A stretch of DNA of 64,000 bases from Leptodactylus fallax. Taxonomy: Eukaryota > Chordata > Amphibia > Anura > Leptodactylidae. A program made the translations under genes and the position numbers. Below, piece by piece: positions 44,169 to 54,405 of the stretch (the first letter of the stretch is position 1; each line of letters opens with the position of its first letter). Under the pieces are notes generated by a model that did no database searches, was not told where the DNA came from, and worked only from the letters and a program-made list of their open reading frames with translations. The stretch is from contig CAMRHE010000352.1 in NCBI GenBank assembly GCA_947044405.1, forward strand, positions 372,001-436,000, written 5' to 3'.

Positions 44169-45735
44169 CAGTCATGGCCAAAAGTTTTGAGAATGATACA
44201 AATATTAATTTTTACAAAGTCTACTGCTTCAGTTTTTCTAATGGCAATTTGCATATACTCCAGAATATTATAAAGAGTGATCAGCTTAACAGTAATTACT
44301 TGCAAAGTCAATATTTGCCTAGAAAATGAACTTTATCCCCCAAAACACATTTCAACATCATTGCAGCCCTGCCTTAAAAGGACCACCTAACATCGTTTCA
44401 GTGATTGCTCCATTAACACAGGTGTGGGTGTTGATGAGGACAGGGCTGGAGATCAATCTGTCATGATTAAGTAAGAATGACAACACTGGACACTTTAAAA
44501 GGAGGCTGGTGCTTGCCATCATTGTTTCTCTTCTGTTAACCATGGTTATCTCTAAAGAAACACGTGCAGTCATCATTGTACTGCACAAAAATGGCCTAAC
44601 TGGGAAGAGTATTGCAGCTAGAAAGATTGCACCTCAGTCAACAATCTATCGCATCATCAAGAACTTCAAGGAGAGAGGTTCCATTGGTGCCAAAAAGGCT
44701 CCAGGGCACCCAAGAAAGACCAGCAAGCGGCAGGACCGTCTCTTAAAAGTGTTTCAGCTGCGGGATCGGGCTACCAGCAGTGCAGAGCTTGCTGAGGAAT
44801 GGCAGCAGGCAGGTGTGAGTGCATCTGCACGCACTGTGAGGCGGAGACTCTTGGAGCAAGGCCTGGTCTCAAGGAGGGCAGCAAAGAAGCCACTTCTCTC
44901 CAGAAAAAACATCAGGGACAGACTGATATTCTGCAAAAGGTACAGGGAGTGGACTGCTGAGGACTGGGGTAAAGTCATTTTCTCTGATGAATCCCCTTTT
45001 CGATTGTTTGGAACATCTGGAAAACAGCTTATTCGGAGAAGAAGAGGTGAGCGCTACCACCAGTCTTGTCTCATGCCAACTGTAAAGCATCCTGAAACCA
45101 TTCATGTGTGGGGTTGCTTCTCAGCCAAGGGAATCGGCTCTCTCACAGTCTTGCCTAAAAACACAGCCATGAATAAAGAATGGTACCAGAATGTCCTCCA
45201 AGAGCAACTTCTCCCAACCGTCCAAGAGCAGTTTGGCACTCAACAATGCCTTTTCCAGCATGATGGAGCACCTTGCCATAAAGCAAAGGTGATAACTAAA
45301 TGGCTCAGGGAACAAAACATAGAGATTTTGGGTCCATGGCCTGGAAACTCCCCAGATCTTAATCCCATTGAGAACTTGTGGTCAATCATCAAGAGACGGG
45401 TGGACAAACAAAAACCAACAAATTCAGACAAAATTAAAGCATTGATTCTGCAAGAATGGACTGCTATCAGTCAGGATTTGGTCCAGAAGTTGATTGAGAG
45501 CATGCCAGGGAGAATTGCAGAGGTCCTGAAGAAGAAGGGTCAACACTGCAAATATTGACTTGCTGCATTAACTCATTCTAACTGTCAATATAAGCTTCTG
45601 TTACTCATAATATGAATGCAATTATATTTCTGTATGTGATAAAAACATCTGACAAACACACATAAAAACCAGAGGACAGCAGATCATGTGAAAATATAAT
45701 ATTTGTGTCATTCTCAAAACTTTTGGCCATGACTG
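44169..45735 (+). mobile_element. Tc1-like transposon F, DD35E, apparently complete
   Basis: TA at 44167-44168 and 45736-45737 flank the element. The first 30 bases (cagtcatggccaaaag...) match the inverse of the last 30 with one difference. It is 1567 bases long with one uninterrupted transposase gene. It lies inside the hAT transposase gene in the opposite orientation. Nearly identical ends and an open gene imply a young insertion, younger than the hAT. Confidence 0.97.
44542..45558 (+). CDS. Tc1-family DD35E transposase, intact
   Basis: Catalyses excision and reinsertion of its own element at TA sites. The frame opens at 44509, but the second ATG at 44542 (MVISKETRAV) is the better start because the first 11 residues are hydrophobic and precede the family's usual N-terminus. 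Numbered from 44542 (338 residues): paired-like helix-turn-helix regions at about 8-50 and 70-110, a basic linker (APGHPRKTSKRQ), then the DDE domain with D149 (FSDESPF), D241 (FQHDGAPCH) and E277 ([11 protein letters not shown]). There are 35 residues between D241 and E277, one more than classic Tc1 and as in the DD35E group reported from vertebrates. No stop or frameshift. Activity is not shown, only plausible. Confidence 0.93.
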   Translation: MVISKETRAVIIVLHKNGLTGKSIAARKIAPQSTIYRIIKNFKERGSIGAKKAPGHPRKTSKRQDRLLKVFQLRDRATSSAELAEEWQQAGVSASARTVRRRLLEQGLVSRRAAKKPLLSRKNIRDRLIFCKRYREWTAEDWGKVIFSDESPFRLFGTSGKQLIRRRRGERYHQSCLMPTVKHPETIHVWGCFSAKGIGSLTVLPKNTAMNKEWYQNVLQEQLLPTVQEQFGTQQCLFQHDGAPCHKAKVITKWLREQNIEILGPWPGNSPDLNPIENLWSIIKRRVDKQKPTNSDKIKALILQEWTAISQDLVQKLIESMPGRIAEVLKKKGQHCKY

Positions 45736-46324
45736 TAGGAGGAGGGGGAGAAGCAGGAGCATCACGACCAGCAGATGATGGAAAGTTCACACAGCTTTCT
45801 TCAGCTGAGGTGGTGGAGCCTTGACTGCCTAAAAATGGGGTGCATGCTATTGGGTGATGCAGCGGTTGCTGCAGCAGGCTGGACCACCACATTGGGCCAC
45901 TTTAGGGTGACGCTGCATATGTTGGCGCAGGGCTGTGGTGCCATCATTGGCACCCTGGCCACGCTTCACCTTCTGCCCACAGATTGAACATATGGCCATG
46001 TTCACCTCCCCTGGCGGCTTTACAAAAAACTGTCACACCGCCGAGTAGGTGATTTTACCCCCAACACTCTGCAATAACTGACTGCTACCGCCACTGCTTC
46101 CATGAACCCCTGCACCACTGCTTTCCAGGCAGGTAGGCTGCTGCAAAGCGGGTGGTCTACCCCAGGCACATTTAGCTCCCGACCTCACACTGCTGCCACT
46201 CTGCTGACTCCCCCCGCTACCTCATGCGCAAGCTGCAACCCTCTTCTCCTGATAGCGATGAGGCCCCTTCGTCACCCGGCTCCCAATTACGATCGGTAAC
46301 ATCATCATCCACTACTGTCTGCAG

Positions 46325-47065
46325 TATACTTCAAAACAAAAATAAAAACAACAACGCCGAGCGGCACATAGCGTGATATTTCTTAAAAAATAGGTTGTAC
46401 ATAGATAATTGTGTTGAGAACAGGAGGTAGTCAAATGATTGGAGAAACAACAAGGATCATCCACTGAAAGTATGGTAGAAAGCCACTAAGTAGCACAAAA
46501 GCACTGGTCTATATTATAGTGAGTGTTCAACTGGCTGGGTCTGATGGTAAACAGTACCCCTTCAATTGGTGATCTCACAACCAGGATAGTTAGATATTAT
46601 GGATGTTAGTATAGGTGGGTTCTCACCTTTTCAAGTTGTGCTGGCCCACAACTAACACAGTGGATGGATCCAGAGTATGTTTTGGTATATGTGAGCTGCG
46701 GAACCTCTAGGCATCAGAATCTCCTGGATCCAGATGGTATACAGGTAGTTGATTGGTAGGAGAATCTCCCAAAAAATGAGGTGTGGGGACTGCGCTTCAC
46801 CAAAGATGCTTTATTATACTCAAATAACACAACGCGTTTCGGGGAAATCAGATCCCCTTTATCAAGTGTACAAGAGACAGCCTGAGGAGGTAGGCTGTGA
46901 GATCTGAAGTGAGTGAGAGCCTACCTCCTCAGGCTGTCTCTTGTACACTTGATAAAGGGGATCTGATTTCCCAGAAACGCGTTGTGTTATTTGAGTATAA
47001 TAAAGCATCTTTGGTGAAGCGCGGTCCCCACACCTCATTTTTTGGGAGATTCTCCTACCAATCCA
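46325..47065. mobile_element. 741-bp insertion with 10-bp target duplication and terminal palindrome
   Basis: ctgtctgcag occurs at 46315-46324 and 47066-47075. On the minus strand the hAT reading DISDLQT is cut at one side and resumes as VVDDDVTD at the other, so this is an insertion in the hAT gene. A duplication of 10 bases or more suits a LINE-mobilised sequence better than a hAT or Tc1 element. The right 313 bases (46751-47063) are an almost perfect palindrome, with arms of about 140 bases. Both arms carry the motif cgcgttgtgttatttg with 'gaaac' before it. No open frame. Confidence 0.7.
46751..47063. repeat. Near-perfect palindrome
   Basis: gattggtaggagaatctccc at the left is the inverse of gggagattctcctaccaatc at the right. 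The pairing continues to a spacer at about 46893-46915. Differences are few (for example cccgaaac versus ccagaaac), indicating either youth or correction between arms. Confidence 0.93.
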
Positions 47066-47639
47066 CTGTCTGCAGGTCACTGATGTCCTCCTCAACACCA
47101 GCTCCCATACCACTCTCCTCATCACTACTTGCCCGCCTACCGCAGAAAGCGGCGGATGTATCCTCCAGATCTTGGCTGAGCAGTAGCTGTTGACTGTCCT
47201 CTAGTACCTCCTCCTCACTGTACAGTGGATCTGAGCCCACAGCATAGAGTAGTTCTCTAACTGAGGGAACAGAAACAGACAGAGGCAGGTTGAGGTCAGG
47301 TGAGGGCACAGGGCCTGTTGCCGGGCCATGCCAACTAAGGGTTGTTTCTGACAAACCCACCGACTCTTGGCTGGGGGTGTCTGACTTGGGATGAAGTGGA
47401 TGATCGAGTCAACCAGTCTACAACCGTTGGTTTGCTGGACAAGGCACGACCGCTACTTGACACTGGGAGCTCAGGCCTCTGTAAGTGACACCTGCTGCCA
47501 CGCCCCCTTACTCTGCTGCGACCTGTGCCTGCGCCAGAAACATTTAGGCCTGCGGCCCTCCCCTGTGCATGGCCTCTCGCTTCTCTGTCTGACATACTGT
47601 TCGATGAAAAAATTTATTTGCAAAGGGCAAAAAGTCCTG

Positions 47640-48420
47640 TTATTTTCTACTTTGAAGAGAATGGCAAATATGCCCCTTATTTCTTCACCCACTAATGAAC
47701 ACCAATAAAAAAAGTGTGATAAAGACAGAGATTTGTGGCTCAGAATTATTGAATTATTGACAATACTATTGATAAATGACCAGCAACTTTATACTGGTAA
47801 CGAAATGTTGAATATGGTCCTCCTTATGGGTTTACACACTAATAAACACCTTTAAATAAGTGATGATAACTGCTAAGAATTATTGAATTATTATTGACAA
47901 TACTGTTTTTAAAAATTACCTGCAACTCTATACTGGTAACAAAATGGCGAATATGGTCCTCCTTATGGGTTTAGACACTAATGAATACCTTTAAATAAGT
48001 GATAACTGCTAAGAATTATTGAATTATTATTGACAATACTGTTTTTAAAAATGGCCTGCAACTTTATACTGGTAACAAAAAGGTGAATATGGTTGTTATG
48101 TCTTTCCCCACGTTAAAGGCGTTTATTACAGATAAGTGCAGATATTATTGGATGATAATTCAGTTTTCTTTGGCACAATAGTACTGACTAATGTTATGCC
48201 TTGGAAGAACAGTGAATAAGACCCTTATAATAAATGCCTTTAAAAAGGCTTTTTTACAGATACATGCAGATATGGCTTTGGCACAATAGTACTGAATAAT
48301 GTTATGCTTTGCAAGAACAGTGAATAAGCCCCTTATAATAAACGCCTTTAAAAAGGCTTTTTTTACAGATACGTGCAGATATTAGTGTATGATAATTCAC
48401 TGTTTTTTGCTGTACTGCAC
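47640..48420. repeat. Subterminal tandem repeats of the hAT element
   Basis: Two sets. A unit of about 137 bases with 'atactggtaac' and 'atatggtcctccttatggg' occurs at about 47791, 47930 and 48066 (the last partial). A unit of about 120 bases with 'gcctttaaaaaggctttttt' and 'gaacagtgaataag' occurs twice or more in 48110-48390. Copy A shows the first set at 1-210. Subterminal repeats of this sort often serve as transposase binding sites in hAT elements; that role here is inferred. Confidence 0.75.
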
Positions 48421-48939
48421 TGCAAAAGGTTTGTGTTCCACCTTGAATATGAGTAATGAGCAGCAGTATAATGACAGTGAGTGCAGCAATGTAAATTATG
48501 CTGCAAATTCTTGCTGTAAATGACCCTGCAACCACCCCAAATTCTTCTCTCAATTCCTCCCCATCCTTTCCCTACAATTCTAAGGCTCAGCCTCTTTGCC
48601 TGAACTTCTATATTTGTTTCTGAGTCTTTCCCTAGCTCCTGCCGACGTCTGTCCCTATAGTAAGAGTGATGTGGAATGACTGTACCTAAAATGGCCGAGG
48701 GTTTTTATAGATCTGTGACAGGTCTGGCTGGCTGCTGATTAGCTGCACACTTGGCATTGTGGGTGATCCCGCGCTCCCAGAGTCTCATCCCCCTTGTCCT
48801 AACAGTTGCGGAGGCCATTTTATAAAAAAATGCGATACGATGCATTGAAGTGTGAGGAAATTCGGAATCATGGCGAATCAAAGATTTCCTGAAATTCGGA
48901 TTGAATTCCACTTCTGCAGAATCGATTCGCTCATCTCTA

Positions 48940-49440
48940 ATCATGAGCTGTACCACGCCTTCGCCATCCTTTTTTCTTTCCATCATTCTGGTAGAGGTGG
49001 ATCTAGGTTTCATCTGTCCAGAGAATGTTCTTCCAGAACTGTGCTGGCTTTTTTAAATGTTTTTTAACAAAGTCCAATGTAGCCTTCTTATTCTTGAGGT
49101 CTATGAGTGGCTTGCACCTTGCAGTGAACCCTCTTTATTTACTTTCGTGCAGTCTTGTCTTTATGAAAGATTTGGATATTGATACGCCTACATCCTGGAA
49201 AGTGTTGTTCACTTGGTTGGCTGCTGTGAAGGGGTTTATTCTGTTGTGAAGGGAAATTATTCTGCGATCATCCTTCATTCTTCTGTGGGTGTCCAGGTCT
49301 TTTTGCGTTGATGAGTTCATCAGTGCTTTCTTTCTTTCTCAGGATGTACTAAACTGTAGATGGGTTTTTTCTATTTTCGCAACTTAAGGATGGCTTGTTT
49401 CACCTTCATGGAGAGCTCCTTTGACCACATGTTTCTTTAC
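48940..49440 (-). pseudogene. N-terminal half of Tc1 element E transposase
   Basis: On the minus strand: a helix-turn-helix-like region (about 49300-49440), SISKSFIKTRLHESK, LIDLKNKKATLDFVKKHL, then FWKNI and a damaged TDET block with the first catalytic aspartate. It ends at GTAHD-like codons where the hAT terminus begins (48939/48940). Several stops. It belongs with 39050-39283. Confidence 0.8.
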
Positions 49441-49796
49441 AGCAAAATCTTCCACATGCAAGCATCACACCTCAAATCAACTCCAGGCCTTTTATCTCCT
49501 TAATTGAGAATGACATAACAAAGAAATTGCCCACACATTCCCATGAAACAGCCTTTGAGTCAATTGTCTAATTACTTTTGGTCATTACTTTTGGTCCCTT
49601 TAAAAATAGGGTTGCTCATGTTAAGGAGCTGAAACTCCTAAATCCTTCATCCAATTTTAATGTGGACCCTTCAAATGAAAGCTGAAAGTCTGGACTACTG
49701 TATATGTCCATGTCCATTATATAACTATAACTTGAATATGTTTCAGTAAACAGGTAAAAAAAAAAAAAAAAAAAAAATTGTGACAGTGTCCAAATA

Positions 49797-51381
49797 CAGT
49801 GGGGAAAAAAAAGTATTTAGTCAGCCACCAATTGTGCAAGTTCTCCCACTTAAAAAGATGAGAGAGGCCTGTAATTGACATCATAGATAGACCTCAACTA
49901 TGAGAGACAAAATGAGAAAATCACATTGTCTGATTTTTAAAGAATTTATTTGCAAATTATGATGGAAAATAAGTATTTGGTCAATAACAAAAGTTCATCT
50001 CAGTACTTTGTTATATATCCTTTGTTGTCAATTGCAGAGGTCAAATGTTTTCTGTAAGTCTTCACAAGGTTGGCACACACTGTTGCTGGTATGTTGGCCC
50101 ATTCCTCCATGCAGATCTCTTCTAGAGCAGTGATGTTTTGGGTCTGTTGCTAGGCAACACGGACTTTCAACTCCCTCCAAAGGTTTTCTATGGGGTTGAG
50201 ATCTGGAGAGTGGCTAGGCCACTCCAGGACCTTGAAATGATTCTTACGAAGCCACTCCTTCGTTGCGTTGGCGGTGTGCTTGGGATCATTGTCATGCTGA
50301 AAGACCCAGCCACGTTTCATCTTCAATGCCCTTGCTGATGGAAGGAGGTTTGCACTCAAAATCTCACAATACATGGCCCCATTCATTCTTTCATGTACAC
50401 GGATCAGTCGTCCTGGTCCCTTTGCAGAGAAACAGCCCCAAAGCATGATGTTGCCACCCCCATGCTTCACAGTAGGTATGGTGTTCTTTGGATGCAGCTC
50501 AGCATTCACTCTCCTCCAAACACAACGAGTTGTGTTTCTACCAAAGAGTTCTACTTTGGTTTCATCTGACCATATGACATTCTCCCAATACTCTTCTGGA
50601 ACATCCAAATGCTCTCTAGCAAACTTCAGACAGGCCCGGATATGTACTGGCTTAAGCAGGGGGACACGTCTGGCACTGCAGGATCTGAGTCCCTGGCGGC
50701 ATAGTGTGTTACTGACGGTAGCCTTTGTTACGTTAGTTCCAACTTTCTGCAGGTCATTCACTAGGACCCCCATGTGGTTCTGGGATTTTTGCTCACCGTT
50801 CTTGTGATCATTTTGACCCCACGGGGTGAGATCTTGCGTGGAGCCCCTGATCGAGGGAGATTATCAGTGGTCTTGTATGTCTTCCATTTTCTAATTATTG
50901 CTCCCACAGTTGATTTCTTCACACCAAGCTGCTTGCCTATTGCAGATTCAGTCTTCCCAGCGTGGTGCAGGTCTACAATTTTGTTTCTGGTGTCCTTCCA
51001 CGGCTCTTTGGTCTTCACCATAGTGCAGTTTGGAGTGTGACTGTTTGAGGTTGTGGACAGGTGTCTTTTATACTGATAACAATGTCAAACAGGTGCCATT
51101 ACTACAGGTAATGAGTGGAGGACAGAGGAAGCTCTTTAAGAAGAAGTTACAGGTCTGTGAGAGCCAGAAATCTTGCTTGTTTGTAGGTGACCAAATACTT
51201 ATTTTCAACCATAATTTGCAAATAAATTCTTAAAAAATCAGACAATGTGATTTTCTAGATATGTTTTCTCATTTTGTCTCTCATAATTGAGGTCTACCTA
51301 TGATTTCAATTACAGGCTTCTCTCATCTTTTTAAGTAGGAGAACTTGCACAATTGGTAGCTGAATACTTTTTTCCCCACTG
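49797..51381 (-). mobile_element. Tc1-like transposon G (sister of D), inside E's right terminal repeat
   Basis: TA (49795-49796), then cagtggggaaaaaaaag; the right end is 'ttttttccccactg' and TA (51382-51383). 1585 bases, nearly full length. It splits the terminal repeat of element E. Its long terminal repeats match those of element D at 28669-30096. Confidence 0.95.
50000..51021 (-). pseudogene. Tc1 transposase (element G), frameshifted
   Basis: The minus strand from ATG at 51021 has [14 protein letters not shown], the helix-turn-helix region and [13 protein letters not shown], then a frameshift at about 50765. The second piece (50773-50150) keeps the catalytic blocks [39 protein letters not shown] and [11 protein letters not shown]. 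The aspartate-to-glutamate spacing is 34, so this is the classic DD34E type, unlike element F. A stop at about 50150 (KVRVA*) cuts the last 50 or so codons. Only a few lesions separate it from a functional gene; it is an inactive copy as it stands. Confidence 0.92.
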
Positions 51382-51401
51382 TATATATGGACCTAAATGT
51401 A

Positions 51402-52734
51402 TATAAATTTTTTGTCCCTGGGATATCCCACTTTCAAAATTGCAATTTTTACTTTATACATTCAATTTTGGGAAGCACTCTTAGGCTGAAAATGATACTA
51501 CCCCTTGAGAAATTCCTTGAGGAGTATGGTTTCCAAAATGGGGTTACTTTTTTGTTTTTTTATTGTACTGGTACTTTAGGGGCTCTGCAAATGTGACATG
51601 ACACTTGAAAACTATTCCAGCAAAATCTGCCCTCCAAAAGTCAAATAGCACTCTTTCCATTCTGAGCCCCGCCATGTACCCATACAGCAGTTTACAGCCA
51701 TATGTGGGGTATTCACGTATTCAGGAGAAATTGTGTAATGAACTTTGGGGAGCTTTTTCTGCTTTATCCTCTTGTGAAAATGAGAATGTTGGGGATAAAG
51801 TGACATTTTAGAAATTTTTTATTTACACATCCCAATGTTATAAAAATCTGTGAAACCACTGCGGGGTCAAAATGCTCACTATATCGCTTAATAAATTCTG
51901 TAAACGGTGTAGTTTCCAAAATGGGGTCACTTTTGGGGGTTTCCATTGTATTTGTATTTTAGGGGCTCTACAAATGAGACTTGAAAACTATTCCAGCAAA
52001 ATCTTCTTTTCAAATACCAAGTGTCTCTCCTTCCCTTCCATGCGCTTCTGTGTGTCCAAACATCAGTTTACATCCACATAAGTATTTTTGTGCTCGGGAG
52101 AAATTGCATAACAAACTGTGAGATGCATTTTCTCATTTAACCCTTTGTGAATGTGTTAATTTTAGGGGTAAATTAATGTATTATTGAAAAAAATGAAATG
52201 TCTAAATTTCACCTTCATATTGTTTTAATTCCTGTGAAATGCTTAAAGGGTTAACAAACTTCTTAAATGCTGTTTTGAATTACTTGAGGGGTGCTGTTTT
52301 TAAAATGGTTACCCCTAAAAAATTATTTTGGGAAATTATTGTTACAATTGTAAGCCTTCTAACGTATAAAATAAATAAAAGGACGATTAAAAGATGATGC
52401 CAATATAAAGCAGAGATGTGGTAGATAATATTTATTAAAGTATTTGGGTGGTATGACTGTATGAAAAGCAGAGCATTTCACATTTTGAAATTGCGATTTT
52501 TTTTTTTCCAAATTTTCATCAAATTTCCTATTTTTTTTTTATAAATAAATACAAAAATATTGATAAATGTTTACCATTAACATGAAGTACAATGTGTCAC
52601 GAAAAAACAGTCTCAAAATCACTTGTGTAAGTTAAAGCGTCTTAAAGTTATTGCCATATAAAATTACATATTTAAATATTGAAAAATGAAGCCAGGTCCA
52701 TAAGGCACTTTTAGGCTGTGTCATTAACCGGTTA
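51402..52734. repeat. Family X copy 4, right part
   Basis: Continues the repeat cut at 34256. Contains 'ccaaaatggggtta', 'gtttccaaaatggggtcac' and 'ggggctctacaaatg' blocks shared with 19440-19560 in inverse orientation. The end 'tcattaaccggttaat' (about 52721-52735) resembles the 'tcattaaggggttaa' terminus of copy 1. Non-coding. Confidence 0.6.
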
Positions 52735-52739
52735 ATATA

Positions 52740-53060
52740 CATATTTGTGGAGAAAGATTCAATATATCTTATGATTTATTAATTTAAATCTCTGCTCTTT
52801 TTTTGCTGTAAAGTCAAGGAGGCAGTCCTATCAGTGATTGACAGCTTCTTCTCTATGACTGTGCATACAGAGTTAGCTATCAATCACTGCAGAGCTTGAC
52901 TTTATTGCAAATAAAGAACAGAGCTTTCAATTAATCAATTTATAAAACTTATAATTTATAAGAAATCTTTTCTCACAAATCAATTTGTTCAGCTTCTTCT
53001 GCTTTATAACTTGTTGCCTGCAGATTGCACTGCAGTTTTCTGGTGACAGGCTCTCTTTAA
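52740..53060. repeat. Foldback element with 'cagtgattgacagc' arms
   Basis: 'aatctctgctc' and 'gtcaaggaggcagtcc' with 'atcagtgattgacagct' pair imperfectly with 'tagctatcaatcactgcaga' and 'gagcttgactttattgc' on the right. Outer AT-rich parts also pair ('aaatctctgctcttt' with 'aaagaacagagcttt'). Non-coding. Confidence 0.6.
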
Positions 53061-53218
53061 CCAACATTATCAATTACTTCTAAATATAGCGACATTCTTT
53101 CTGAGTGTGTATTGTATGTCAGCAAGATGCACTCTTTAGTATGGCAAAATGCATAATATTAGTATATAATATATAATGATATAATCTTTACTAGGATGTA
53201 ATGTATAATGTCACACAT

Positions 53219-53455
53219 AGGATAGGTTCACATCTGCACCAGAGACTGCCAAAAATCGGCGCTGAGAAAAGTCCTGCACGGAGGACTTGCCCCTCAGCCG
53301 GTTTGAGTATAAAAATGGCAGACACTGGGCGGACCCCGTTATAATCTATGGGGTCCGCGGGTGTCCCGTTTTAGCAGACGGGCTCTCCGTCATTCAGGTC
53401 CCCCCGGGGGAACCAAAAGACAGAGAGCCCAACACAAGTGTGAGCCTAGCCTTGC
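53219..53455. repeat. Short 'ggttcacatctgc' element, copy 2
   Basis: Same family as 9152-9372. Starts 'ataggttcacatctgcacc', ends 'acaagtgtgagcctagcc', so the two ends are inverse ('ggttcaca' and 'gtgtgagcc'). This copy retains a fuller right end. Confidence 0.75.
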
Positions 53456-54400
53456 TTGGTAGCTATAACATATCATGACATTTACATGCACTCTATATTG
53501 TAATATATAATAGTGGGCAGACACATTTTAATTTTGTAACTATATAATATTCTGCCCAAACAACGCAGTATGTTTAGGAATATATTAAAATAAAAAAACT
53601 GGGATAAATTTATTAAAACTGATGTTTCCTGTGCCAGTCTTAAAAAAGTCCTCGACTGGTGCAATGCACACCATGAATAAGAGTCTCTGGCCTCTAAATT
53701 AGGCATATTCTGCCTTGCTCTTTGCTCCACTCTATCCAAATTCGATCAAAGTGGCAACTAACAATTTGGTGTGTCTTTGGAACAAGAAAGAGCAGTGTGC
53801 CAAAGATGCACCACATTGACACCCACCAACTCAAGAAAACTGGTGTAGATGGGTTCATAAACTCCCCAGAATGAATAAGTTCTGTGTTATAAACAGGGAG
53901 TGGAGCACAGCTAACACAGAGATTTCTTGTCTGAATGTATAGTTTACACTTACAGTTAAATTATACATTGTATATTTGTTGGTACATTTAAGCCCCTGAT
54001 TGACTGAAATGCATCAATATTTGTTGCTTCAAATTCTAGTATATACACAATTTAAAACTTTCTTCAACTTACTTAACAGCAAATACTTTCTAGGACAAAA
54101 CACTCAAGCCGCCTCCATAAGAAAGAAGATACTGTTCTGGAGATACAATGCTCAGCTCCAAATATGACCTCATAGCAATGCAGACAGACTTCCAAACCCA
54201 CAGACTTAAAGCTCTGTATTAAACATAAGAACACTGATCACCACTTGGCATAGAGAACTCTGGGTGACATCACTTCACTGATGACTCTTGGACTATTTGC
54301 ATTGCTATGCATTAATTAATCATCTCATCTACAAACATCATTCAGGTAACAGATGAATTGCCGTTTACTGGGAGTAATGCTGAGGCCAATTCAACTAGTA
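53456..54400. other. Anonymous sequence with a weak inverted repeat
   Basis: 53600-53880 has 'gataaatttattaaaactg' and 'actggtgtagatgggttcat' with partial pairing, resembling the 'ataaat' short elements of the V type. No gene recognised. Confidence 0.35.
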
Positions 54401-54405
54401 AAGGT

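Larger units (their letters stand above)
42024..47595 (-). pseudogene. hAT transposase (BED zinc finger, ZBED-like), broken
   Basis: Cut-and-paste transposase. Reading the minus strand from ATG at 47595: MSDREARGHAQ start and an acidic N-terminal region to 47064; BED finger (CSICGQKVKRGQG ... LRQHMR, about 45870-46000); FHLADSVPFRELM (about 44000); DVWSCNYGQGQYMSFTAHW (about 43830). Then come the RNase H-like core (VTDNGKNMM at about 43490, CIAHVFNLVVKRF, LICDLSTHWNSTLHML) and an acidic insert (42676-42957). The C-terminal dimerisation region is last (DPLDYWAAK at about 42265, then SSVASEQMFSAPG and TRLSTQNLETLTFV). Several frameshifts and two insertions break it. Removing the insertions gives a gene of about 3.3 kb, longer than most hAT transposases because of the acidic stretches. 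Confidence 0.9.
39283..48939 (-). mobile_element. hAT transposon (copy B), autonomous type, decayed
   Basis: A near-complete hAT element read on the minus strand. The right (5') terminus is 'ttcgctcatctcta' at 48926-48939, then subterminal tandem repeats (47640-48420), then a transposase gene (47595 down to 42024). Long tandem arrays (42010 down to 39283) occupy the 3' side. The left terminus is missing: the array abuts element E directly, and part of E is lost there, so a deletion removed the left end and its 8-bp duplication. It carries two younger insertions, 44169-45735 and 46325-47065. Confidence 0.85.
34259..51399 (-). mobile_element. Tc1-like transposon E, host of a 15.6-kb nest
   Basis: Left end: TA (34257-34258) then cagttaggttcataaatat and 'ttggacagatac'. 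Right end: 'gtgtccaaata' (about 49786-49796), interrupted by element G, then 'tatatggacctaaatg' ending at 51399 and TA (51400-51401). These are inverse to each other. The transposase is on the minus strand: its N-terminal half at 48940-49440 and its C-terminal end at 39050-39283. Everything between is younger: a gypsy retrotransposon in the left part and a hAT in the coding region. Without insertions it would have been the usual 1.5-1.6 kb. Confidence 0.85.

Noticed and set aside
44509..44541. Upstream ATG of the DD35E transposase as the true start
   Set aside because: It adds 11 hydrophobic residues before the usual family N-terminus; the ATG at 44542 fits better, though the upstream one cannot be excluded.
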